A model generated the notes under the pieces. The model was not told the DNA's origin and did not search any database. It was given only the letters and a program-made list of their open reading frames with translations. 64,000 nt of DNA from VKMB-3413 sp041027365 (GTDB lineage Bacteria > Pseudomonadota > Alphaproteobacteria > Rhizobiales > Rhizobiaceae): NCBI RefSeq assembly GCF_041027365.1, contig NZ_JBFTEH010000013.1, positions 1 through 64,000 on the forward strand, given 5' to 3'. How positions within the stretch are numbered: position 1 is the first letter of the stretch; the number at the start of each line of letters is the position of its first letter. Of this stretch, positions 1-8,236 are shown in pieces. A program made the translations under genes and the position numbers.

Positions 1-1
1 A

Positions 2-118
2 CGACTGAAGACCCTAAGAGGCCTCACGCCGTTCGAGCATGTCGTCCGATGCTGGACAGAAGAGCCCGAACGATTCACAAACGATCCGACCCATCACATA
101 CCGGGACTAAACACCTAG
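2..118 (+). pseudogene. IS481-type transposase, C-terminal 38 residues (cut by window edge)
   Basis: Frame 2 reads through the left edge and ends at TAG 116-118. The peptide contains RLKTLRGLTPFEH and ends WTEEPERFTNDP...IPGLNT, which matches the usual C-terminus of IS481-family DDE transposases as I know it. The catalytic DDE core lies outside the window, so it cannot be said whether the element is intact. It lies about 340 bp from the 3' end of the tRNA-Arg gene, a common landing site for integrating elements. The family call is from memory of the C-terminal motif; the short length limits confidence. Confidence 0.72.
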
Positions 119-456
119 GCATGGAGAGCCCCTCAGGAACCGCCGGATGCAGTCCAACGATAATCTGAAGGCTGCCGGGACGATCACGCCGGAGGTATTC
201 GGCGCCCTGCGGGTCGCGGGCCGTAATCTGCGGCGTCTGTGGTGGAGTCATGGAAGCCCGCCTTGGGACCCACGCCTAGAGGATCGGCGGCGCTCTTTAG
301 GGTTCGCGGCGCCGCCGACAGCCGCGCCCGGAAAGACCGTCTAAGCAGGACGGCGCAGCGAGCGCGCGATGCGCATTCAGAGCAAGAAAATGCTCGCGAT
401 GCGGAATAATTGAGTTCTTTGGGTGGAAATTCGCAAACTATGCGTCGCGTGACAAA
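119..456. other. Gap between transposase end and tRNA-Arg
   Basis: No recognisable gene. A 65-codon open frame (147-344) has an arginine/proline-rich composition with no motif or convincing ribosome-binding site and is probably chance coding in GC-rich DNA. The stretch presumably holds the right end of the IS481-type element and the DNA next to the tRNA 3' end. I could not identify terminal inverted repeats or a duplicated tRNA end. Confidence 0.5.
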
Positions 457-532
457 TGGTGACCCCTCCTGGGCTCGAACCAGGGACCTACGGTTTAGAA
501 GACCGTTGCTCTATCCGCTGAGCTAAGGGACC
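457..532 (-). tRNA. tRNA-Arg (anticodon UCU)
   Basis: On the minus strand the sequence folds as a standard cloverleaf. The acceptor stem GGTCCCT pairs with AGGGGTC, with two G-T wobbles. The anticodon stem ACGGT/ACCGT holds the loop CTTCTAA, giving anticodon TCT (plus-strand 497-499). The T arm is CCTGG-TTCGAGC-CCAGG. The discriminator is A and CCA is encoded at the 3' end (plus-strand TGG 457-459). It reads AGA/AGG-type arginine codons. Its 3' end faces the IS481 fragment. Confidence 0.93.
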
Positions 533-680
533 GGTGCGGCTGGACTGCGGGCGAGACGTGCTCGTCCGTCCGCTCGCCGCGAATCATGTTCTATGACATC
601 GAGATCTGCATGCGCCCGTCGCCGGGCGGTGGCTCGCGCCGTCCGCCCGATTCCACTCTGTTGCGAGGAAAAGTCGCTTA

Positions 681-1436
681 TTATGAGTGTTTGTCGCAGT
701 TTATGCGTCGCACCATATCTGGATCGTTCGGCAGGAGCACCCGCAGCCGATCGCGGATGGTGATTCCCGGGGCGATCCGCAGGAAGCTGCGGGATAAGAG
801 CTTCGAGTTCCGGCTTCGGGCGATGTTGATCGCCTGCCAGGCGATCAACATCGCCATCACGGTGGTCTTGCCCGCGCCGGTTGCGAGCTTCAGGGCGACG
901 CGGAAGAGATCGGGAGCCCCGGGCGTCGTCGCGCTGGCATTCGCCTCGCTTAGCCAATCGAGGAAGCGCCTGCCGCGCCCGCCGGCCTTCGGCGCCACCT
1001 CGGCCAGCCAGATCGCCGTCTCGACCGCTTCCAACTGGCAGAAGAACGGGCGGATCGGTCGGCTCGCGTCCTGCTGCAGGGCCCGCCAATGTCTAAGGAG
1101 GTTCGCCGTCACGGGCGAGACCCGCCACTGTTCGGGGGTCGGCAGGCTTCGCCAGGTCTCGATCTCCTGCCGGAGCTCGTTGATGATCGGCGTCGGGTTG
1201 GATTCCTGGACGTCCGTCGAGAGCCCGTGGCCGGCTTCGTAGACCATCTCGGCCTGCTCCGCGCGCGACCGCTTCTTCGGCGCCGGGATGGCGGAGATCA
1301 GCTCGGCCCGGCGGCGGGTGTCGAGAATCCGGTCTGTCGGCCGCCCCTGCAGATCCAGCTCCCACTGACGGGACGGCTTCCGGTACGGGGAGTTAAGGAT
1401 GGGCTGTTCGAAGAAGGTCTGCGCCGCGGCGGGCAT
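681..1436 (-). pseudogene. Type III restriction endonuclease Res-like helicase, N-terminal fragment
   Basis: The 251-residue frame resembles the N-terminus of large Res-type proteins (type III restriction subunit/DEAD-box helicase family), which are usually close to 1,000 residues. The stretch FFCQLEAVETAIWLAEVAP is followed by Walker A (LATGAGKTTVMAMLIAWQ) and the next conserved block, IAPGITIRDRLRVL.PNDPD. After that the sequence becomes unrelated (MVRRINCDKHS) and stops, so motif II, the helicase C-terminal domain and the nuclease domain are missing. The break lies around 700-720, close to the tRNA. No modification (Mod) gene is present. It is a relic, not a working restriction system. The start is the ATG at 1434-1436. 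Confidence 0.75.
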
Positions 1437-1689
1437 CGATCACCGAATCGGTTGTGTCGCGTGATTCTCCACACCGTAGGATAATCCTTCCTTCCATGCA
1501 GCAGCAGGTCGCGTGAGAGGCGTCGCCGCGCCAGAACCACCGGAGCTGCGGCTCTCGCAGCCAGGTATCGTTCTTTCCCACACGCCTGCTGGCAGGCAGC
1601 TCTCAGAAAGCCGCAGGATCGGAAAGCAGGTTCGAGTAGAGCCGATTCGCCCCCGGCTCCTCGGAACTTTCAAGCGGCCGTGGGAGAGA

Positions 1690-3231
1690 ATGATCATCGA
1701 GAGGATGAATTCACTAACACATCGGTGGGTGATGAAAGCCAAGGGTGTCCACGTCAGCTACAGCCGCGTGTCGCGCCGCACCGGATATACAGCTTTGACT
1801 CGTAGCCGGTACCAGATGGGTTTGGGCGTAGGGGACCGGGATAAAGGTGTCCACTTGCGCCAAAAGATTCTGGCTCCACCCGATGCGCCTTCATGGGTTT
1901 TCGATCCTGAGAAGCTTTGGTCAGCCGTCGCGAGTGCGGAGCGCCGACGCGATGCCTTGGAAGCTTGGTTTCTGGATATCCAGTGGCCTCGCGAGCTTCC
2001 GCTGGATCTTTTCGAGGAGGTTGCCGAAGGGATCTATGGGCAGTTCCGTGATCTTGGTCTGGTCGCGCAGACGGACTTGGAGATGACCACGGCTGAAGGC
2101 GGAGGAGAGAATCCGCACGTCCACGGGCTGATCTCGACACGTCCCCTCGGATCGGGCGGCTTCGCCACGCATAAGTGCAGGCGCTTAAATACGTGGTTCC
2201 GGCTGGCCGGTGGCTTTGGGCCGCGATTTCATGTTGCCAAAGTCTTGAACGATGCGGCTACTAGGTACGGTATCGCGGTCACGTTCGACGGGAAGTCGAA
2301 TTCCGCGAGAGACTTGCCGCCGGGGGAGGATCCCGTTCCGAAATGGGCGCTTCGAAATCCCGAGGGAGCGAAGGCGCGGCATCTTCTTGACGTTCGGAAG
2401 CGTCAGCGCGGCCTTCGGCAGATGTATGATGAGGCGGCGAGGGAAATGGCAAATTCTGAAGCAGCACTCGCGAAGCGGCGCGCCGAGCAAGCTGCTGTTG
2501 TCGAGCAACAGCCGGCATTTCGTGAGAAGCCCGGCTACCGTGCGGCGGTGGAGCGCTGGAGGACTTGTCCGCTGCCCGCAGCCGTTACCTTTCCAGGCGA
2601 TGCGGGGACGGCATATCCGGCAGAAGGCGATGACCTTGTCTGGGACGACGGCAGCGCAATCCGGGTCGACCGGGTGACGTTCTCAGCCACGCGACTTGTG
2701 TGCGCCCTGGCACGATCGAAGGGCTGGGACCACGTCGACTTCATGATCGTCGCCAAGACATCCCTCTACACTTCCTCCACGCCGGCAACCTTGCTCGGCC
2801 TTGCGCCGTCGAGCTTTTATCGAACAGCGACTCTTCTCGTCGGGATTCTAGGACGGTCCGACTGGAGCGAGGTTCTGCTTTCGTGGCGAGAAGGACTGCG
2901 GCTTGATCGATCAGAAGCGCTGGCAGCGATTGTGGATGAGCTTGGTGCTCTTCAGTCGATGGGAGCTCCAGCACCCTCGCAAGATGAAATTGTCGGCATC
3001 CTTAACGACAGGGAGCCTCCGAACTCTTGGGCACGCTACAAGTTGGGTGTCGAAGCTGAGCTCTCCGATGTATGGGCGCTGCAAGCGGGACGCGCTCTGC
3101 AGGTGGTTGATCGCTTCGATACAGGAACAGACCCAGACGAAGATTTCCAACTTTCAGGGCTTTCGACGATAACCTCCGACGAAGCGGCGGAGGCTGATGA
3201 CGATGTCCAAACGAGCAAAATGCGCGTGTGA
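1690..3231 (+). CDS. MobA/MobL-like relaxase with LPD7-like C-terminal region
   Basis: Residues about 15-200 resemble the MobA/MobL relaxase domain that nicks oriT and carries plasmid or element DNA through conjugation. Recognisable blocks are a YSRVSRRTGYTAL motif-I-like segment with tyrosines, an LWSAVASAERRRDA helix, PRELPLDLFEEV, and the metal-binding NPHVHGLISTR motif (residues 141-145 are NPHVH). The first histidine of the usual three-His set is missing: the position reads TDLEMT where families show an I-H pair. Residues about 315-350 (DDGSAIRVDRVTF...LARSKGW) resemble the LPD7-type domain found in relaxases. The open frame extends back to a GTG at 1513. ATG 1690, 1705 and 1732 are alternatives; homology begins near 1732, and I chose 1690 for its GGGAG upstream. 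The downstream gene overlaps its end. Function is inferred; nicking activity is doubtful without the third histidine. Confidence 0.62.
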   Translation: MIIERMNSLTHRWVMKAKGVHVSYSRVSRRTGYTALTRSRYQMGLGVGDRDKGVHLRQKILAPPDAPSWVFDPEKLWSAVASAERRRDALEAWFLDIQWPRELPLDLFEEVAEGIYGQFRDLGLVAQTDLEMTTAEGGGENPHVHGLISTRPLGSGGFATHKCRRLNTWFRLAGGFGPRFHVAKVLNDAATRYGIAVTFDGKSNSARDLPPGEDPVPKWALRNPEGAKARHLLDVRKRQRGLRQMYDEAAREMANSEAALAKRRAEQAAVVEQQPAFREKPGYRAAVERWRTCPLPAAVTFPGDAGTAYPAEGDDLVWDDGSAIRVDRVTFSATRLVCALARSKGWDHVDFMIVAKTSLYTSSTPATLLGLAPSSFYRTATLLVGILGRSDWSEVLLSWREGLRLDRSEALAAIVDELGALQSMGAPAPSQDEIVGILNDREPPNSWARYKLGVEAELSDVWALQAGRALQVVDRFDTGTDPDEDFQLSGLSTITSDEAAEADDDVQTSKMRV

Positions 3232-3814
3232 AATCGAGCGGATCGATAGCGAGATCCGTCAACTTAAGGCCCGCAAGGCTCATCTTCACAGGGAAATGAG
3301 GCTGCTGTCCGCAAAGACGGCGAAGCGCGCGGAAGCCCTGATCGCAAAATCGGTGACGATGATCGTGCAGGCTGGGGAAAGCCTCACCAGTGACGCGATC
3401 GTGATGAGGGTCCAGGCCGACGCCGGGCCGAGAGATGCGGACGCTGTGGAGCTCGTTCGGGAGCGGATGGTCTCGCTTGTGCCCAACCGCCCGGAGGTGA
3501 TGGAGGGACCCGTTGCTACGATCGCGGCCGAATCCGTCGGCAATGCTTCGGATGCTTCGAACGATGCAGTTTGCGAGCATCGGGAGGATGCAGGGCTTAA
3601 GGGAGGAGCGGACGCAGCCCGGGACGGCCTCGTCACAGGTCACTTCACGGAAACCCACGTGAAAATGGGGGCTTCGCGGGTTGACCCGACCGCCGTTACA
3701 GCGGCGAAGGGTTTTCGACTGTCAAGCCCGATCCGTAACAGCTTCGATCCGCCACGTCTGATTGACAATGCTGACGTTGATCCTCAGGAGCCGACAGACT
3801 ACCGCGAGGGGTAG
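3203..3814 (+). CDS. Coiled-coil protein of unknown function, coupled to the relaxase gene
   Basis: About 203 residues. The N-terminal 40 residues (EIERIDSEIRQLKARKAHLH) are strongly helical and charged and look like a coiled coil. The middle is an alanine-rich helical stretch and the C-terminus is low in recognisable structure. No known catalytic motif is visible. ATGs at 3197 and 3203 are both possible; GGCGGAGG at 3186-3193 lies 9 bases from 3203 and only 3 from 3197, so 3203 is preferred. The gene starts inside the last codons of the relaxase gene, so it is translationally coupled. Position and coiled coil suggest a mobilization accessory protein, but this is inference only. Confidence 0.6.
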   Translation: MSKRAKCACEIERIDSEIRQLKARKAHLHREMRLLSAKTAKRAEALIAKSVTMIVQAGESLTSDAIVMRVQADAGPRDADAVELVRERMVSLVPNRPEVMEGPVATIAAESVGNASDASNDAVCEHREDAGLKGGADAARDGLVTGHFTETHVKMGASRVDPTAVTAAKGFRLSSPIRNSFDPPRLIDNADVDPQEPTDYREG

Positions 3815-4235
3815 GCGGTGAGACAAGTCGGATCGCGTGTGAAGTCCGGCGACGTCTTGCCGCTCCTTGGCAAGATCCAAGATGTTCAAACGATGATGCG
3901 CGACTTTGGATGCGCCGCTCGTCCTGCAAACTCGCGCGGACAGTGGCTGCCCAAGGGGCGTTCACTTTTCCCACGAAAGCGCGAAATCAGATTAAAAAGA
4001 CCGCTAATAGGATTCGGAGTATCCGATAAAATTTTATTGAAATTATTCGTATTAAGCACGATCAGCGAAACTTCGCGACAGAACTTTACTTTGATCTCCT
4101 GCCGATTATGTTGCGAGTATCGGCGGGAATTCCCGTTCGACAACCAGGTCATGATGCAGGCGGCCGAGCGGCCGCTGGTGGGATTGCAGTCCCGACCAGC
4201 AGCCTGACCACCAACGACTCGTAGGAGGAGTCTCG
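3815..4235. other. AT-rich gap, probable promoter region
   Basis: No convincing gene. Short open frames on both strands lack motifs. The stretch 3980-4070 is strikingly AT-rich for this window (for example AAAATTTTATTGAAATTATT at 4028-4047), which suits a foreign promoter or a transfer origin near a relaxase. I saw no clear inverted repeat that would define an oriT. The next gene has a strong ribosome-binding site (AGGAGGAG, 4222-4229). Confidence 0.45.
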
Positions 4236-4880
4236 ATGGCTAACGCGCTTTTCGCGCGCGCAGCGGAGCTGCGCAACGTTTTTTCCACTTCTGAGAGGAA
4301 GCCGGTGCATCCCGGACCCTCGCCGCATGACTGCCCCCCCGGCGAGACTTGGTCGGACGAGTTCCCCCGCCCCATCGGCACGCGGATCATCGGCGGCATG
4401 CCCTACGTGACGGGACTCGCTCCGATCATGCGGATCGACGACATCCCCGACCTGCCGGATGACCTCAAGAGCGAACTCGCGCTGCGCGCGCTCCAGGAGC
4501 GCGAGAGCGACGCGGACGCTGATCTGAGCGTCCGGCGGTGCGTGGCGGGGGGCGATGCCGCTGCCGGCGAAGGCGCGGCTGTGATCGCAAGCGGGCAGAG
4601 CACCGCGTCGGTCGCGGCAACCAGCTCGCCGGAAGACGCCTTCGGCCCCGTGTTCACGGGACCGGAAATCCGGGCCGCCCGCCAACTGATCGCGCTCTTG
4701 ATCCGCCAGACGCTCCTCACGGTTGGAGATGCCGGTCGTGAGATCTCCGGCAACCTGATCACCCGGGATCTCTGCCGCCGGCTGTGCGCGCTGGGGCTCG
4801 TGACGATCGATGAGTCCAGCCGCGGGCATCGGTCGTTCGTCCGGATCGCAGCCCCCGAGAACGTCGGCACGAGCGCCTGA
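4236..4880 (+). CDS. Unknown protein, first gene of the AAA+ protease cassette
   Basis: 214 residues, not recognised. It starts MANALFARAAELRNVF behind a near-ideal AGGAGGAG site. Residues about 30-80 are proline-rich (GTRIIGGMPYVTGLAPI), the centre is an alanine/glycine linker, and residues about 140-205 form a helical block (ARQLIALLIRQTLL...DLCRRLCALGLV) that could be a small helix-turn-helix-like or protein-binding domain. No signal peptide or membrane segment is evident. It is followed after about 110 bp by the PD-(D/E)XK-like gene on the same strand, so the two may be co-transcribed. Composition is typical of coding sequence here. Confidence 0.6.
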   Translation: MANALFARAAELRNVFSTSERKPVHPGPSPHDCPPGETWSDEFPRPIGTRIIGGMPYVTGLAPIMRIDDIPDLPDDLKSELALRALQERESDADADLSVRRCVAGGDAAAGEGAAVIASGQSTASVAATSSPEDAFGPVFTGPEIRAARQLIALLIRQTLLTVGDAGREISGNLITRDLCRRLCALGLVTIDESSRGHRSFVRIAAPENVGTSA

Positions 4881-4992
4881 GGCCGACCGGTCGCGCCGCC
4901 AGAGTTCTGATCTAGATCACCGCCAGCTCGCGGCGGCGCCCCTGTCCATTTCCCACCTTTCAAGACTGGCCGAGGCTAGCAGGAGAATAGTC

Positions 4993-5973
4993 ATGCCCAA
5001 GCGCCGCCTGTCGCGCGAGAATCACGCCCGCACGTTCGGAATCCGCCCCCACGACAGTCATCCATCGCCCGACAGAGCGGCAGGCGCCGCGTCGACTGAC
5101 GGCATCTCCCTCTATGTCGACGAGGTTGCGGTCAGCATCGTGGCTGGCGCAGTCGCTGCGGCAGAAGTGCTGGACCCGAGCAGCATGCTCGGGATCTACT
5201 CGTTCCTGGCGACGGCGCTCCGCTCCATCGTCACGCGAGCTGGGCAAGCCATCCCCGCCGTCATCGCGAAGGCCCTTTCTTACGATCCCGATCTGACGGT
5301 GCTGCAGGAATTCGAGCTTCCGCTGACGCGCGCCGCCACCGAAGTCGTCGAAAAAAACCGGCATCTTGTCGAGATCGACCTCGCTCACGACCTTCACCCT
5401 GTCGGCTCCTATACGGCCGACTTGATCGTCATCGACACGACGACCCGTCATGCCACGATCTTGGAATGCCGACGCGGGAGCGTCCCGTTCTCGTCCCCCA
5501 AGATCGCGTCGACGCTGCGGACGCTGCGCGTCGCCGCGCTTTCCGCGCGGAGCCGGTTGGAGGCAGACGGCTTCAGAGTCGCCACTGTCAGTTGTGGCGT
5601 AATCGATCGCTACGGACGGGCTGGGTACGATGCGGCCATGACGGTCGGGCCGGAGGAACTCGACTCTCTCTTCGAAATTCCCGTTCTTCCATACCTCGAT
5701 CGTCTCGACGCCCGCATCCGCGAAGAACTCGAACATCGACTGGGGCCGATCCCCCAGTCTTGTTCGCTCCACGATCGGTCGACCGAGGCAGACAAGTCGG
5801 CTTGGGGCACCTCCGTCGAAACTGATGTTGACGACAAGCCGCCCACCAACTTCGGCATCGGTCGAAAGGTAGAGGGCCGGTTATCGCTCTCGCGCCTGAT
5901 CGGACCGGCGGAAGTGCGCCGTAGTGCGGCAGCCCGTCGACGGCGCGGCGGCGGGCAGGATCGCCTGCATTAA
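4993..5973 (+). CDS. Unknown protein with degenerate PD-(D/E)XK-like motif
   Basis: 326 residues. I chose ATG 4993 because CAGGAGA lies just upstream (4980-4986); the open frame goes back further without support. Residues about 40-130 look helical. The segment SYTADLIVIDTTTRH (D143) followed by ATILECRRGS (E158-x-R160) has the strand-turn-strand pattern of a PD-(D/E)XK nuclease core, with arginine in place of the usual lysine. The C-terminus is basic (SAAARRRRGGGQD). If the fold is right it might bind or cut DNA, but the lysine change makes catalysis uncertain. It lies between an unknown gene and the 85-residue/AAA+ protease pair. The nuclease reading is a hypothesis; the gene itself is well supported. 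Confidence 0.55.
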   Translation: MPKRRLSRENHARTFGIRPHDSHPSPDRAAGAASTDGISLYVDEVAVSIVAGAVAAAEVLDPSSMLGIYSFLATALRSIVTRAGQAIPAVIAKALSYDPDLTVLQEFELPLTRAATEVVEKNRHLVEIDLAHDLHPVGSYTADLIVIDTTTRHATILECRRGSVPFSSPKIASTLRTLRVAALSARSRLEADGFRVATVSCGVIDRYGRAGYDAAMTVGPEELDSLFEIPVLPYLDRLDARIREELEHRLGPIPQSCSLHDRSTEADKSAWGTSVETDVDDKPPTNFGIGRKVEGRLSLSRLIGPAEVRRSAAARRRRGGGQDRLH

Positions 5974-6108
5974 TCACGCCGAGACCAAGATCCGAGGTCG
6001 CTGCGTGCAGCTGGTCTCGGGTCTGCGTCCTCGGCTCGTCCCGCCGACGTCTTGTGCTTCGCGAAATGCGCTCCGCGCTCATCCTCCCAAAATCGAGGAG
6101 ACTTCCAT

Positions 6109-6366
6109 ATGTCCTCCACCGACTCCCCTCCGCTCGGCTCCAGCAGGGTCGAAACCTCACGCTCCGCGACCGTCCTGCCGGTCAGCATCTCCGTTCTGGT
6201 CGCGGCCGCCCTCCGGCTGGGCAAGCGGCGGCTCCCGGCGTCGGAACGAATGCGGCTGATCCGCCACCTCGAGGCTCGGGCATCGGCCGAGCCGACGGCC
6301 CGGATGGTGCTGGCCTGGCTGGCCTGCAGGCCCGATCGCGGCGGACCGGCAGACGGGGAGATCTGA
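6109..6366 (+). CDS. Small protein (85 residues) upstream of the AAA+ protease
   Basis: Starts at ATG 6109 with GAGGAG (6095-6100) eight bases before it, and ends two bases before the AAA+ protease start, so the two are almost certainly one transcription unit. The sequence is serine-rich at the N-terminus, then helical and basic (VLVAAALRLGKRRLPASERM), with no membrane segment or known motif. It might be an adaptor or substrate for the protease because of its position. That is inference from gene order only. Confidence 0.55.
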   Translation: MSSTDSPPLGSSRVETSRSATVLPVSISVLVAAALRLGKRRLPASERMRLIRHLEARASAEPTARMVLAWLACRPDRGGPADGEI

Positions 6367-6367
6367 G

Positions 6368-8236
6368 ATGGCAGCTGCGAAGATCAGCAAGTTCGGGCCG
6401 AAGAACACGTCCGGGTCGCTTCCCGCGGAGCCGATTGAGACTTTGGACGACGATCAGGATTTGGCGCAGTACATTGCGGACGAGATCGCGGATCGCCTGC
6501 AGCGGGCGCGCTTCACCGAATACACGCTTCATCTCGCGATCAAGCGGGCCCTTCAAGCGGTCGATCCACGACTTCTGGGAAGGCAGGCGGGCACGCTTGT
6601 GCTCATGCGACTGCCGAGCGAACGATGGCGGGATGCTGCGGAACATGGCTTCGCGCGCGCCCTGGAGGCCATTCTCGGCTCCGAACAATCCCTGGCGAGG
6701 GGGTTCATTACGCTACCGGAGATCTCGACCGAAAAGTGGAAGCGCTCGGACCCGGAAGACAGGGTCGAGGGCGTCCTGGCCCGACTGATGACCGCCTCCG
6801 TGCTGCTGGTCGCTTTCGGCCGCGACACCGTCCATCCAGCACTGGAGGCTATGGTGGATCTCGTAGTCGACCTGTCGGCCATTCCGTTGGATTGCCTGGG
6901 CCAAGCATGGAGGCGACGCTTCGGCGAGGAAGCGGGTGGATGGCCGCTCACCGTCGATCCGCTCCGCCTCTCGCCGATGCTCATCGATGCGCTTGTCGCG
7001 CGAGCAGCGACTTCGGGTGCGGCGGCGGCCAGCCTCGCAGTGCCGACTCTCGTCGCACAAGACGTCTCGCAGGGCCCTCGCCTGGAAGACCTTCACGGGT
7101 ACGGCGCCGCGAAGGAATGGGGTTTGCGCCTCGTGCAATCCCTCGAAGATTTTCGGGCCGGCCGGATCTCGGCGGCCGACATCGACGGTGGCGCACTTTT
7201 GGCAGGGCCCCCTGGAACCGGCAAGACGTTGCTTGCCAGCTCGCTTGCGAGGTCGGCGGATGTTCCGTTCTTCCCGACCTCCTACGCCGCCTGGCAAAGT
7301 GCCGGTGAGGGGCATCTCGGCAATGTCCTGAAGGAAATGAGGCGCATCTTTTCGGCAGCCTCGGCAGTCGCGCCGGCGTTGATCTTCATCGACGAGATCG
7401 ACACGCTGCAGGCCCGTGGCTCGACCGGGCGCTACGACGACTGGTGGCGGTCGATCATCAATGCGCTGCTCGAATGTATGGACGGCACCGACCGGCGAGC
7501 GGGCGTCATCGTTCTCGCCGCATGCAACGAAGACAGAAATCTCGACGCCGCCTTGGTTCGTTCGGGGCGGCTCGACAGACGCTTCTACGTCGGGTTGCCG
7601 TCGAGCGACGATCTCGGCCGAATTCTGCGTCATCACCTTCCGGAGTTGGCGGACGATGATGTGCAGCCGGTCGCGACCTTTCTCGCCGGCACGGCATCCG
7701 GTGCTGACGCTGCTCGGATCGCTCGCGATGCACGTCATGCCGCACGAGCGGCGAGCCGTGACGTGTCGGCCGCCGACCTGATGGCGGCCGCCGTTCCACC
7801 CGACACACGGCCTGAAGCGGTGCGCAGGCGGATCGCTGTTCACGAGGCCGGCCATGCTACCGCGGTCCTGCGCCAGGGCAGGGTTCCAAACAGCCTTTCG
7901 ATCGCCTGCGCCGGTGGGGGAAGGGTGGTGCACGAGCGCGAGCAAACCGAACTCGTCCTGTCCGAGCTGCGCGCGCAGCTTGCTGTTCATCTGGCCGGCC
8001 GGGCGGCGGAAGAAATCGTTCTCGGTGCGGTCTCGGCGGGCGCCGGAGGCGTGGATGCATCGGACCTCGGGCAGGCGACGAAGCTGGTCGCTCTGCTGGA
8101 AGGGCGCCTGGGTCTCGGGGCGCGCATCAGCGTCGCCGAGACCGTGGACCAGGAATTGGTCGAGCGCCGGCTGCGGGTCGCCTATGTGAGTCAGATCCCC
8201 TTTATGACCCCGGTTCATAATCCGCTCTGCTGCTGA
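6368..8236 (+). CDS. Soluble FtsH-like AAA+ zinc protease, C-terminus truncated
   Basis: 622 residues. Residues 1-230 are helical and unrelated to the usual FtsH membrane anchor; no transmembrane segment is seen. The AAA+ module has Walker A GPPGTGKT (280-287), Walker B IFIDEID (339-345) and an arginine-finger region (RSGRLDRRF). A peptidase M41-like part follows with the zinc motif HEAGH (492-496) and a candidate third ligand in VDASDLGQAT (D566). By family knowledge it would unfold and degrade proteins in the cytosol. The homologous part ends at about RLRVAY; the last 16 residues (from VSQIPFMTP) look unrelated and run into IS-like repeats, so the native C-terminus has probably been replaced. 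It directly follows the 85-residue gene. Activity after truncation is uncertain. Confidence 0.78.
   Translation: MAAAKISKFGPKNTSGSLPAEPIETLDDDQDLAQYIADEIADRLQRARFTEYTLHLAIKRALQAVDPRLLGRQAGTLVLMRLPSERWRDAAEHGFARALEAILGSEQSLARGFITLPEISTEKWKRSDPEDRVEGVLARLMTASVLLVAFGRDTVHPALEAMVDLVVDLSAIPLDCLGQAWRRRFGEEAGGWPLTVDPLRLSPMLIDALVARAATSGAAAASLAVPTLVAQDVSQGPRLEDLHGYGAAKEWGLRLVQSLEDFRAGRISAADIDGGALLAGPPGTGKTLLASSLARSADVPFFPTSYAAWQSAGEGHLGNVLKEMRRIFSAASAVAPALIFIDEIDTLQARGSTGRYDDWWRSIINALLECMDGTDRRAGVIVLAACNEDRNLDAALVRSGRLDRRFYVGLPSSDDLGRILRHHLPELADDDVQPVATFLAGTASGADAARIARDARHAARAASRDVSAADLMAAAVPPDTRPEAVRRRIAVHEAGHATAVLRQGRVPNSLSIACAGGGRVVHEREQTELVLSELRAQLAVHLAGRAAEEIVLGAVSAGAGGVDASDLGQATKLVALLEGRLGLGARISVAETVDQELVERRLRVAYVSQIPFMTPVHNPLCC

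Noticed and set aside
147..344. 65-codon open frame on the plus strand
   Set aside because: No ribosome-binding site, no motif, and Arg/Pro-rich composition typical of chance frames in GC-rich DNA.
681..1436. Working type III restriction system
   Set aside because: Only the N-terminal part of Res is present, no nuclease domain and no Mod gene.
3818..4207. 129-codon open frame across the AT-rich gap
   Set aside because: It crosses a sharp change in base composition, shows no protein-like pattern and no known motif, and competes with another frame on the opposite strand.
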